DNA of 38,128 nt from JAPLXD01 sp041661585 (GTDB taxonomy: Bacteria > Patescibacteriota > Minisyncoccia > Moranbacterales > UBA11712): contig JBAZUC010000001.1 of NCBI GenBank assembly GCA_041661585.1, positions 1 to 38,128 of the forward strand, in the 5' to 3' direction. Below the pieces are notes generated by a model, which was not told the DNA's origin, did not search any database, and worked only from the letters and a program-made list of their open reading frames with translations. The position numbers and the translations under genes are program-made. This document shows positions 14,713-21,961 of this stretch, piece by piece (the stretch's first letter is position 1; each line of letters begins with the position of its first letter).

Positions 14713-16566
14713 ATGATTAAGCTAGAAACGGCGCCCAGTCCGGCAATTGAGCACAAATCCATCTATCCTCCTAGGGCCTTTGAGTATGTCGACCAAGCTG
14801 TGGACAGAATAAAAAAGCTCGAGAACGGAGAAGAACAGAAAATAGAGTTAACCGATGCTGAAAGAGAGGGGCTATTGGTCTTTGAAAAATTTTTAGGCGA
14901 CAGTTTTGAAAAAACTTATAAAATCAGTGTCAACTCAACCACTCTCTATCTTGATTATTTTGCGACAGGAGAAGGCCGGAAATCGTTGTGGGAAAAAACA
15001 GGACTCGAGCTGAATTCCAACGACCCCGCATGGATAAAAGATTTTATTTTATCCAATAGCGAATTAATATCAAAACTGAGCAGCGCCACTCGAGTCAAGC
15101 TCGCTGGCGAAGCGCTTGCCTACAAGGACCAATTTCTTTTGGATAAAATCCAGCAGACAGCCGATTTGGAAGGAAACATTTCCATTCAAGACATTCCAGT
15201 TCCGCAAAGAATAGGCATCTTAGTTAACCCGTCAAAAGCCAAAGAAAAAATCGAAGGGCTCCGCGATCTCAAGCGATCCTTCAAAGAAAAATATGGAGAT
15301 ATCGAGCGGGGAAAGGAAGATTCAGCCGACCTAAAGCTGGCAAAAAAAGAAATTTTGGATATTTATCGGAGAAGGGTGAATATTTTGATAATGGACTTGT
15401 TTCCCTATGCTCTTCTCATCGAACAAAAACAGCAGTCTGTCGGAAAACCCAAGCTCTCGGTGGATGAACAAAATTTCTTGAGCCTTTTTAATGGCTTATC
15501 TGACCCGGAAAAAAATCGATCGAGGCTGGACAAATCAATTTATGGCGCTTCGGATGAGTACGACAAAGATGGATGGAAAAATCAGATACCGGAAGCTCTT
15601 TTGCCCATCACTGAAGAAATAGCGAAGCTTGGGGAAGAGGCGGAAATACGCAAAGAAGAAAATATAAGAACAAAGGGTTTGGATCCAGACAAGGTGCTTA
15701 GCGAAAAAATAGACGTCGAGACTAGGGCGGATTTAGGAGAAGAGCTTTTGGCTCCTTATGCTCTTTTAAGTAATGAGCCGAGGGCCTCCTATAATCCGGA
15801 ACGCACAGGCAGAACAAAAGACGGCAAATGGCAAGTCGTCAATCTGCCAAACAGAAAAACATTCGGACTTGATGAGAAAAGAGGCGCTGTGCTGGGTCCC
15901 CAAAAAAGACCTTACAACGCAATGGATACATTTGAAACGTTGTGTCATGAACTTGAAGGCCATATCTTGCAAAACGAAAACAAAAAACTTGTTGACCTTG
16001 AATATTTCAAAAGATTTGGAAAAGACAGCCGAGCAGTGATCCTCTCTGAGGGAGGCGCCATGCTTATCCAAGACACGGTCAGTAGAGAGGCTTTCGGCTG
16101 TCCGACTATTCCGCATCCCCACTATATTCGTGCGATGCAAAAAAAATTGGAGGGTGGAAATTATTTGGACTGCGTGAAAGCTTTTTATGACAGCCAATTG
16201 AAAGTTTTGAAAAAGAAACGGGCGGAAGGAAAAATGGATGACCAGGCTTTCCAGGGAGAGCAAAAAGAAAGCCTGCAAATCGCCCTCAATCGTTGCGAAA
16301 GACTCTTTGGAGCCGGAGCAAGCCTTTCTTCCCGCCAAAATTTTTTGACCCACAGCAAGGATACGGCCTACCTCGAACAATACATTTTAACCAAGAAATT
16401 GAAAGAGGCTGGACTGGAAAAACTTCTTTTTTTTGGCGCTGGAAACTTGCAAGATATTATCACAACTATGAAATACAGTTTATTGGATTTAAATAAGATT
16501 CAAACTCCAAAGTATCAAACTCTCAAAATTTGGGAAAGAGAAAAACCCAAATATATGCTAAAATAA
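14713..16566 (+). CDS. HExxxH zincin metallopeptidase, DUF1704/MATCAP-like
   Basis: 617 residues, probably cytoplasmic (no signal peptide or membrane helix). The zinc-binding signature is CHELEGHILQNEN with H412, E413 and H417, an HExxxH rather than the usual HExxH. A likely third ligand is E446 in ILSEGGAML, 29 residues after the second histidine. HExxxH plus a downstream E-G-x-A is the pattern of the DUF1704 family (relatives of tubulin carboxypeptidases), which in bacteria often neighbours ATP-grasp ligases. The N-terminal ~350 residues are helical, charged and unrecognised. The gene follows the GNAT gene by 3 bases. A peptide-bond hydrolase reversing the ligases' products is a reasonable inference; exact family membership is moderately certain. 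Confidence 0.7.
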   Translation: MIKLETAPSPAIEHKSIYPPRAFEYVDQAVDRIKKLENGEEQKIELTDAEREGLLVFEKFLGDSFEKTYKISVNSTTLYLDYFATGEGRKSLWEKTGLELNSNDPAWIKDFILSNSELISKLSSATRVKLAGEALAYKDQFLLDKIQQTADLEGNISIQDIPVPQRIGILVNPSKAKEKIEGLRDLKRSFKEKYGDIERGKEDSADLKLAKKEILDIYRRRVNILIMDLFPYALLIEQKQQSVGKPKLSVDEQNFLSLFNGLSDPEKNRSRLDKSIYGASDEYDKDGWKNQIPEALLPITEEIAKLGEEAEIRKEENIRTKGLDPDKVLSEKIDVETRADLGEELLAPYALLSNEPRASYNPERTGRTKDGKWQVVNLPNRKTFGLDEKRGAVLGPQKRPYNAMDTFETLCHELEGHILQNENKKLVDLEYFKRFGKDSRAVILSEGGAMLIQDTVSREAFGCPTIPHPHYIRAMQKKLEGGNYLDCVKAFYDSQLKVLKKKRAEGKMDDQAFQGEQKESLQIALNRCERLFGAGASLSSRQNFLTHSKDTAYLEQYILTKKLKEAGLEKLLFFGAGNLQDIITTMKYSLLDLNKIQTPKYQTLKIWEREKPKYMLK

Positions 16567-16608
16567 GCATAGGAAAGGAAAATTAGCTTAATTTCGTACT
16601 AAAACCCA

Positions 16609-18825
16609 ATGAAAACATTCGTCGACAACACGAAAAATGCCTTAAAAAAGCCAAAGAAGCGCTGGCTTCGGCGGATTTTGAAGATCGCCGGCTGGCTCAT
16701 GGCGGCTTTTTTGCTGTTTGCGATCGGGATTTTCGCCTTCTATACCAAGGATCTTCCAAGCCCGAGCAAGCTCAACAAAAGACAAGTTGTCGAGTCGACG
16801 AAAATATATGATCGCACCGGAGAACACCTGCTTTACGAAATTCACGGCGAAGAAAAGCGCACGAGTATAACCCTTGACCAAATGAGCGACATCGTACGCG
16901 CCGCCACTATTTCCGCCGAAGATCAAACTTTTTATCAGCATCACGGAATTCAGTTCAAGGCCGTTGCCCGCGCGGCTATCTATGACATTCTTGGAAGAAG
17001 CGCGAGTCAGGGCGGATCAACCATCACCCAGCAGCTTATCAAAAACACCGTACTGACAAACGAAAAAACATTCACCCGCAAAGTGAAAGAAGTGATCTTG
17101 TCCGTCGAGCTGGAACAAAAATTTTCAAAGGATGAAATTCTCGAGATGTATCTCAATGAAATTCCCTACGGCTCGAACGCCTATGGCATCCAGGCGGCAT
17201 CGCGAACCTTTTTTGGAAAAGACGCGAAGGACCTGAAGCTGGCTGAGTCCGCGCTCCTCGCTTCGCTCCCGAAAGCCCCGACCTATTTTTCTCCGTACGG
17301 CTCGCACCAGGACGAACTCAAATACAGGCAAGAGTATGTCCTCGACCAAATGGCAAAGCTCGGCTATGTCAGCGCGGACGAAGCCAAGGAAGCAAAGGCT
17401 TTCGATGTTCTTGCTGAGATCCGACCTTTTCAGGAAAATATTTCCGCGCCGCACTTCGTGATGTATGTCAAAGAGCAACTTGTGAATCAATACGGAGAAA
17501 AACAAGTTGAAGAAGGCGGAATGAAAGTCTATACAACGCTCGATTGGGAAAAACAACTTGTGGCGGAAGAGGCCGTGAAAAAAGGCGTCGCCGCGAATGT
17601 TGCAAAATACAAAGCGACGAACGCCGCGCTTGTTGCCATTGACCCGAAAACGGGACAAATCCTTGCCATGGTCGGATCACGCGACTATTTCGATAAGACG
17701 ATCGACGGAAATGTGAACGTGGCAATTCGCGACCGGCAGCCGGGATCATCCTTCAAGCCGTATGTTTATGCAACAGCTTTCAAAAAAGGCTACACTCCCG
17801 ACACGATTGTTTTTGATACGGAAACAAATTTTGGGACAAAGGACAAACCCTATATTCCTCTGGACTATGACGGCAAATTCCGCGGACCGGTGAAAATGAA
17901 AGACGCTCTTGCGATGTCGCTTAATATTCCGGCCGTGAAGACGCTATACCTCGCTGGAGTGAACAATTCCATCAATACCGCCAAGTCGATGGGCATAACG
18001 ACTCTCAATGACCCGTCGCGCCTTGGCCTTTCTTTGGTTTTGGGGGGCGGCGAGGTGAAGCTTATTGACCATGTGAGTGCCTTTGGAACATTCGCGACCG
18101 CCGGAGTGCGCCACGACAAAACAGCTATATTGAAAATCCTCGACGGACAAGGAAAAACCCTTCAGGAATACCAAAATTCTCCGGGAGAAAGAGTGCTCGA
18201 CACGGATGTCTGCGCCAAGATTGACGGCGTCCTTTCCGACAACCATTTGCGCGCACCAATTTTTGGATCCGATACGCCTCTACGTTTTGACAGCCGGCCA
18301 GTCGCCGCAAAAACCGGAACGACCAATGAATGGCGGGATGCCTGGACCGTCGGCTATACCCCCGGACTCGTTGCCGGCGTCTGGGCGGGGAACAATAATA
18401 ACTCGCCGATGGCTCAAGGCGCGGACGGGGTTTTCACGGCCGCTCCGATCTGGCGGAACTTCATGGATCAAGCGCTTGCCAGCACTGCTATCGAAAAATT
18501 TCCCGAAGCCAAGGCTGAAAAAACCGGAAAACCGGTTCTTGATGGCGCGGTGAACGGCGAGCAAAAAGACACACTGGTTTGTAAAATGAAAAAGAATAAA
18601 TATTGCATCCCGAGCGGAGACAGCTGTCCGGATGGAACAGATGAAAAAAAGAAGAAGCTCTTCAGCGCGCACGACATTCTCTATTGGGTAAACAAGGATG
18701 ACCCGCGCGGAGCCATTCCTAAAAACCCGCAAAGTGATCCCCAGTTCGACGCCTGGGAAAAAGGCGTCCAGAAGTGGGGACAAAAAGAAGATCTCAAATC
18801 TTCGGACAATATCGATCCGTGTTAA
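16609..18825 (+). CDS. Class A penicillin-binding protein (PBP1A-like)
   Basis: 738 residues. A cytoplasmic basic tail, one membrane anchor (~24-45), then a GT51 glycosyltransferase domain (catalytic E104 in SAEDQTFYQHHGI, then GGSTITQQLIKN and EMYLNEIPYGSNAYGIQAA), then a transpeptidase domain with S380-S-F-K383 (active serine), SLN and K568-T-G-T. The ~90-residue tail has three Cys (VCKMKKNKYC and SCPDG) and is specific to this protein. It polymerises lipid II and cross-links peptidoglycan outside the membrane. The neighbouring DciA-like gene converges on it from the other strand; a hairpin inside that gene may terminate both. Confidence 0.95.
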   Translation: MKTFVDNTKNALKKPKKRWLRRILKIAGWLMAAFLLFAIGIFAFYTKDLPSPSKLNKRQVVESTKIYDRTGEHLLYEIHGEEKRTSITLDQMSDIVRAATISAEDQTFYQHHGIQFKAVARAAIYDILGRSASQGGSTITQQLIKNTVLTNEKTFTRKVKEVILSVELEQKFSKDEILEMYLNEIPYGSNAYGIQAASRTFFGKDAKDLKLAESALLASLPKAPTYFSPYGSHQDELKYRQEYVLDQMAKLGYVSADEAKEAKAFDVLAEIRPFQENISAPHFVMYVKEQLVNQYGEKQVEEGGMKVYTTLDWEKQLVAEEAVKKGVAANVAKYKATNAALVAIDPKTGQILAMVGSRDYFDKTIDGNVNVAIRDRQPGSSFKPYVYATAFKKGYTPDTIVFDTETNFGTKDKPYIPLDYDGKFRGPVKMKDALAMSLNIPAVKTLYLAGVNNSINTAKSMGITTLNDPSRLGLSLVLGGGEVKLIDHVSAFGTFATAGVRHDKTAILKILDGQGKTLQEYQNSPGERVLDTDVCAKIDGVLSDNHLRAPIFGSDTPLRFDSRPVAAKTGTTNEWRDAWTVGYTPGLVAGVWAGNNNNSPMAQGADGVFTAAPIWRNFMDQALASTAIEKFPEAKAEKTGKPVLDGAVNGEQKDTLVCKMKKNKYCIPSGDSCPDGTDEKKKKLFSAHDILYWVNKDDPRGAIPKNPQSDPQFDAWEKGVQKWGQKEDLKSSDNIDPC

Positions 18826-18832
18826 CCAATCT

Positions 18833-19168
18833 TTATCCAATCAAAATTTTCTCGACAACTTTCTTGCCCGCGATATCATTTGTTTTTTCTAAGATCGTTT
18901 CTCTTCGCAAAAACAGCTCACTCGAAATAACCGGGTGAGCTGTTTTGATATAAAGAATTTTTCCCGCCCGACTCGCTTCGCGACTCGAAGCGGGCGGGTC
19001 TTTTATTTTAATCTCGCGAATGTCCGCGTCTTCAAGATTTTTGATTTCCTCTTTCGCCGCTTCTAAAAAAACCCGGGCAATTGTTTTTTCATCGAGCGCC
19101 TTGGAAGGCAGATGTCCGCTTTTCGCGCGAAAAATTCTTCTTTTGAAAATGTCTTGGATTTTTTTCAT
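18833..19168 (-). CDS. DciA-like (DUF721) protein
   Basis: 111 residues. The C-terminal half matches the DUF721/DciA pattern: ILYIKTAHPVISSELFLRRE then ILEKTNDIAGKKVVEKILI. DciA loads the replicative helicase DnaB in bacteria lacking DnaC/DnaI, so it fits a genome with a simple dnaA-dnaN origin. A GC-rich palindrome (18963-18998) inserts DPPASSREASRAG between the helical N-terminal part and the beta-strand core, apparently without breaking the frame. A strong hairpin with T-run lies in its own 3' portion. It ends 7 bases from the PBP stop, convergent. Confidence 0.7.
   Translation of the reverse strand: MKKIQDIFKRRIFRAKSGHLPSKALDEKTIARVFLEAAKEEIKNLEDADIREIKIKDPPASSREASRAGKILYIKTAHPVISSELFLRRETILEKTNDIAGKKVVEKILIG
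18910..18946. terminator. Long hairpin usable as terminator on both strands, inside the DciA-like gene
   Basis: About 15 bp of pairing (AAAACAGCTCAC at its base with GTGAGCTGTTTT, one G-T wobble) around a 7-nt loop. Read on the plus strand it is followed by TTTTG, 85 bases past the PBP stop. Read on the minus strand it is followed by TTTTTG within the DciA-like coding region. Confidence 0.6.
18963..18998. repeat. GC-rich palindromic element within the DciA-like gene
   Basis: CCCGCCCG (18963-18970) pairs with CGGGCGGG (18991-18998), with an inner CTTCG/CGAAG pair. It resembles the mobile GC-rich palindromes also seen at 34462 and 34668 and is translated in frame. Confidence 0.7.
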
Positions 19169-19236
19169 AGTAGGTTATTAAAAAATGAAATATTTCCCAT
19201 AAAATATCGTACTATTTGATAATATGGCAGATGCGA

Positions 19237-19264
19237 TTGACAAAGTTTGAAAATCTGCTATACT
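19237..19264 (+). promoter_or_regulatory. Strong promoter of a candidate small RNA
   Basis: Consensus TTGACA (19237-19242), 16-bp spacer, TATACT (19259-19264). No coding gene follows on this strand. Confidence 0.8.
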
Positions 19265-19270
19265 CATATT

Positions 19271-19345
19271 GTCTTTCAGTTAATCCATTGAACTGAAAGG
19301 GTATTACATCCAAGGGCAACCCTCCGCGAGGAGGGTTGCTTTATT
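19271..19345 (+). ncRNA. Candidate ~75-nt small RNA
   Basis: It starts at the expected initiation point of the promoter above. A 9-bp perfect hairpin (CTTTCAGTT 19273-19281 with AACTGAAAG 19291-19299) is followed by a 16-nt single-stranded stretch and a 10-bp GC-rich terminator hairpin (19316-19325 with 19330-19339, GCGA loop, then TTTATT). There is no start codon with a meaningful ORF. The RNA runs convergently toward the NYN gene's 3' end. I could not place it in a known RNA family. Confidence 0.65.
19316..19345 (+). terminator. Terminator of the candidate small RNA
   Basis: GCAACCCTCC pairs perfectly with GGAGGGTTGC over a GCGA tetraloop, followed by TTTATTAT. There is no T-run on the minus strand, so it is oriented for plus-strand transcription. 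Confidence 0.8.
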
Positions 19346-19346
19346 A

Positions 19347-19937
19347 TCACCTTTTTTCCAATCGACGCTTCAATTCTCTGCCCCAAATATCATCTTTTAT
19401 ATTCAAAACATCGAAATATCCGTCGCCTCCGGTTCTCAATTCTTCCGAAACATTATTTTTTGACGAAAAAATATACACTTTTTTATCACGATTTCTCAAG
19501 TACGTAGCCAGAGCTAAAAAATCAGAATCACCGGAAAACAAAACGGCTGTATCATATTTTTTAATAAAATGCATCGCATCAATTGTCATTTCCACATCCA
19601 TATTTCCCTTTTCTTCAATAGATTGTCCGGCGTCAGTAACGATGGTAATCCGCTTTAATTCTTTTTTGCGCACCACGAATCCCAGTCCTTTATTGAGAAA
19701 AGTAAAAAATTTATGCTTCCCGTCCAAATTATAATTTCTGGTTCCGTCGGCGGGATAAGCGGTGTAATAAAAAATTTTTATATCTGAGACTTCGAATTTA
19801 TTCTTAATAAAATTTCTAAGCTTTTCGTAATCAAACATTTTTCCCTTTGCTTTCTGAGCCTGCCAAAGATTTGAAGCATCGACAAAAACATAAATCGCGC
19901 CCTTGCCTCCTGCTTCATTTTTATTTTGGATAAACAT
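19347..19937 (-). CDS. NYN-domain (LabA/DUF88-type) PIN-like nuclease
   Basis: 196 residues. The PIN-like active-site acidic residues are visible: D20 in IYVFVDASNLW, the MDVEMTIDAM block and VLFSGDSDFLAL. The C-terminus continues through VYIFSSKNNVSEEL into a charged helix. NYN proteins are metal-dependent RNases, and several take part in antiviral or toxin systems as well as RNA turnover. It lies at the edge of the restriction island, and its upstream region carries the same paired TTACGTA operator as the AbrB-like gene at the other edge. The start is the ATG at 19937; an overlapping longer frame is a shadow. A promoter is predicted at 20170-20197. Confidence 0.88.
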   Translation of the reverse strand: MFIQNKNEAGGKGAIYVFVDASNLWQAQKAKGKMFDYEKLRNFIKNKFEVSDIKIFYYTAYPADGTRNYNLDGKHKFFTFLNKGLGFVVRKKELKRITIVTDAGQSIEEKGNMDVEMTIDAMHFIKKYDTAVLFSGDSDFLALATYLRNRDKKVYIFSSKNNVSEELRTGGDGYFDVLNIKDDIWGRELKRRLEKR

Positions 19938-19996
19938 GTTTTTTTGATTATTTTTTTCTTCCCTCCACCGTAATTTGAGATTAGCAAAATTTTATT

Positions 19997-20020
19997 TGTT
20001 ACGTAGCATGTTACGTAACA
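19997..20020. promoter_or_regulatory. Paired TTACGTA operator upstream of the NYN gene
   Basis: TGTTACGTA (19997-20005) and the perfect 12-bp palindrome TGTTACGTAACA (20009-20020). The two TTACGTA cores begin exactly 12 bp apart, the same geometry as at 25618-25637. Confidence 0.65.
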
Positions 20021-20077
20021 CGGAATTAGGGAAATTCAGGCAATGGATCATTCCGGGCTTTTTCGATCGATCTTTTT

Positions 20078-20135
20078 GAACTATTAAGAAATCCTTAATA
20101 GTTCAGCTCAATTTGAGCTATTCGGAATTTCCGAA
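20078..20135. repeat. Three abutting perfect inverted repeats
   Basis: GAACTATTAAG...CTTAATAGTTC (20078-20104, 5-nt loop), AGCTCAA-T-TTGAGCT (20105-20119) and TTCGGAA-T-TTCCGAA (20121-20135). They are contiguous and fill the gene-free stretch 19938-20393. In a minus-strand transcript from the promoter at 20170-20197 they would form three stacked hairpins in the leader of the NYN mRNA. Confidence 0.85.
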
Positions 20136-20169
20136 GAGTTCATTTTTTTGGTTCAAATGATATACTATC

Positions 20170-20197
20170 ACTATATCACTATCTGAACCCCTGTCAA
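20170..20197 (-). promoter_or_regulatory. Predicted minus-strand promoter with tandem-repeat overlap
   Basis: On the minus strand TTGACA (20197-20192), 16-bp spacer, TATAGT (20175-20170). Direct repeats of ATAGTGAT overlap the spacer and -10, a likely operator. It points toward the NYN gene, giving a leader of about 225 bases that crosses the palindrome cluster and the TTACGTA operator. Confidence 0.6.
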
Positions 20198-20286
20198 GCG
20201 CTTTTTGGCCGCTTTTGAAGACTATTTCCCAACATCGGATGCTGGAATGCGGTTGTGATTTGTGCCATAAGTCTTCCCATCATTGG

Positions 20287-20313
20287 CAGTTATCCGGAAA
20301 TTCCGGATAACTG
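20287..20313. repeat. 27-bp perfect palindrome (13+1+13)
   Basis: Bases 20287-20299 are the exact reverse complement of 20301-20313 around a single central A. The inner part (CCGGAA-A-TTCCGG) resembles the TCGGAA-T-TTCCGA palindrome at 20121-20135, so both may bind the same dimeric protein. The rest of 20198-20370 shows no gene. Confidence 0.85.
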
Positions 20314-20370
20314 AATTCTCATTCAATTCTTGATCCAAAAAAATATTTTTAAAATGTTTATTGGTGATTC

Positions 20371-20399
20371 CCAAAGTTCAACTTTAGGAGGGGTTAAGG
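20371..20399. repeat. 3'-flanking hairpin element, copy A
   Basis: A 6+1+6 palindrome AAAGTT-C-AACTTT (20373-20385) followed by TAGG, two bases and GGGTTA. It overlaps the stop codon of the HEPN gene. It is related to copy B at 21182-21210, with paired base changes that keep the stem. Confidence 0.65.
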
Positions 20400-21134
20400 C
20401 TCTATCTCTATTTTGCTTTTGAGCTCTTTGATAATTTTTTCAGAAAAACCTGAGAAATCTCCGAGTAGTTCACGATATTTAATTTCCGAAAGCATAATCC
20501 TTTCTTTATCCTTAAATTTTTCTGCGTAACCGGTATTTCTGATTTGCGACAAAAATCCGTGATCTACAGTATTGCTGTTATGGACTATAATATTTCTTAA
20601 TGCCTGCGCAAAAATGATATTATCCTTATTTTTTAAATCAAAATCAATTTTCAGATAATCTTTAAAAAATCTAAGCGTGCTTTGTAAATCTTGAAAATTT
20701 ATTTCCCCTTTTAACGATGCCATTACAAGATCGCCGACTGTTGGTGAAGAATATCGCAAAACATCGACATTAACTGGAAGTATTTTCTTCTTTTCTGGCC
20801 ATTCAATTATTCCCGGATAACAATTTATGATAACTTTTACACAATCATTCAAAAATGATTCGAAATTTTCAACAACAAGAACCAGTGCTTGATTAAGAAT
20901 AATTTCATATTTTGATTTTATTTGAGGAGCATCTTTAATATCCTTAATTGTTTGTATAACGATGCCTAATTTTTGTTTGTATGGAATGAATCCGGATAAA
21001 GCTTCATTTTGCTTTTCTAATCCTTCTAGAAAATTCACGGCTAGATTGCCGACATCAGATCCAATATTTACAATCTGATCAACCATTTTCAAATTCTCAT
21101 CAAAATTATTTTTTACATCAGTTAATGTTTTCAT
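20394..21134 (-). CDS. Putative HEPN-domain protein
   Basis: 246 residues, all-helical appearance, no signal peptide. The segment AQALRNIIVHNSNTV contains R180-N-I-I-V-H185, an Rx4H motif characteristic of HEPN RNases (RiboL-PSP/MAE_28990-like groups use the RN...H form). The N-terminal third has long amphipathic helices with heptad-like spacing. HEPN proteins act as metal-independent RNases or scaffolds in toxin-antitoxin and antiviral systems. It is the last gene of a minus-strand run (vsr, AlbA_2 protein, unknown protein, this). No MNT-type nucleotidyltransferase partner is nearby. The HEPN call rests on one motif and fold appearance. Confidence 0.6.
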   Translation of the reverse strand: MKTLTDVKNNFDENLKMVDQIVNIGSDVGNLAVNFLEGLEKQNEALSGFIPYKQKLGIVIQTIKDIKDAPQIKSKYEIILNQALVLVVENFESFLNDCVKVIINCYPGIIEWPEKKKILPVNVDVLRYSSPTVGDLVMASLKGEINFQDLQSTLRFFKDYLKIDFDLKNKDNIIFAQALRNIIVHNSNTVDHGFLSQIRNTGYAEKFKDKERIMLSEIKYRELLGDFSGFSEKIIKELKSKIEIEP

Positions 21135-21181
21135 ATGTCTGTAAATTGCATCAATTTATTCTCCCCAAAACTATCTTTACT

Positions 21182-21210
21182 CCAACATTCAATGTTAGGT
21201 CGGGTTAGTG
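21182..21210. repeat. 3'-flanking hairpin element, copy B
   Basis: AACATT-C-AATGTT (21184-21196) followed by TAGG, two bases and GGGTTA. It lies just past the stop of the 243-residue gene on the minus strand, in the 91-base gap before the HEPN gene. Confidence 0.65.
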
Positions 21211-21225
21211 TTAGAAATGACTGCA

Positions 21226-21957
21226 TTAAAACCTTCGTTCAATCAACTTTTTTTGATCGCCAACAAAAACATCTTTATTGACGTCCTTCCAATTAAACTC
21301 TTTGAAAATATCCATAGTGAAATCAAGCGCCAGTTCCGCAGGATTTTTTATTAATTCTTCAGTTTGAACAATCCTTTTTTCCTCAATCGGTTGGTATCGG
21401 CAGATGTATGCTTGGAATAAGTGGCGAAACGGCTCTCCCCAAAAAAACAATGCACGGCCATCAACATTATCAAGTTCTATTATAATCTCTATTTCTTTGC
21501 CAAAATTAGATGATTTTGCAAGATTTGCAGCAAAAAAATAAATCTCCGTAACGGTATAAAGCGCATTTATTATACTCAAAAATCTTTGATTATCCTTATC
21601 TAATTTTGAAAAATGAAATGAGTCCCTAATTTGTTGTTTTTGTTTCTCACTTATTTTATAGTCTTCAACTATTGAGAAATAATGCACAAATTGCCCGTTG
21701 AGATAGAGCTTCCAAAATTCAAAATGCCCACCTTCTGACCAATCACAGAAAGAAGAAACGCTATCGGAGCCACTTCGCACAATTCCTTCCTGGCGATCAA
21801 TATGAGGATAGTCCCAACCTCTAAATGCGATTTTACTATCTTCGACAATTTTTGCAGCAGTATCCTTATCTGCAATTCTCTTTTCATCAAACTCTACCGG
21901 ACGGATTATAACTTTCCAGTAACCTGTTTCTTTGATTTTATTGATGATGCTGTCCAT
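21226..21957 (-). CDS. Unknown protein paired with AlbA_2 gene
   Basis: 243 residues, no family recognised. Soluble, aromatic-rich N-terminal half (WKVIIRPVEFDEKRI, FRGWDYPHI, FEFWKLYLNGQFVHYFSI) and a C-terminal part with RALFFWGEPFRHLFQAYICRY. It starts 4 bases after the AlbA_2 gene stop, so the two are almost certainly translationally coupled and may form one complex. Its downstream flank carries the hairpin element copy B. The position inside the island makes a defence role plausible, but the sequence shows no catalytic motif I can name. Confidence 0.75.
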   Translation of the reverse strand: MDSIINKIKETGYWKVIIRPVEFDEKRIADKDTAAKIVEDSKIAFRGWDYPHIDRQEGIVRSGSDSVSSFCDWSEGGHFEFWKLYLNGQFVHYFSIVEDYKISEKQKQQIRDSFHFSKLDKDNQRFLSIINALYTVTEIYFFAANLAKSSNFGKEIEIIIELDNVDGRALFFWGEPFRHLFQAYICRYQPIEEKRIVQTEELIKNPAELALDFTMDIFKEFNWKDVNKDVFVGDQKKLIERRF

Positions 21958-21961
21958 AATT

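Noticed and set aside
19271..19310. Hairpin ending in CTGAAAGGGTATTAC resembles the 3' part of some CRISPR repeats
   Set aside because: It occurs once, with no second repeat, spacer pattern or cas gene nearby, and it is explained by a promoter-hairpin-terminator small RNA.
21182..21210. Integron attC site
   Set aside because: GTTAGGT fits GTTRRRY, but the opposite core is poor, the stem is only 6 bp, and no integron integrase is present; I kept it only as a hairpin element.
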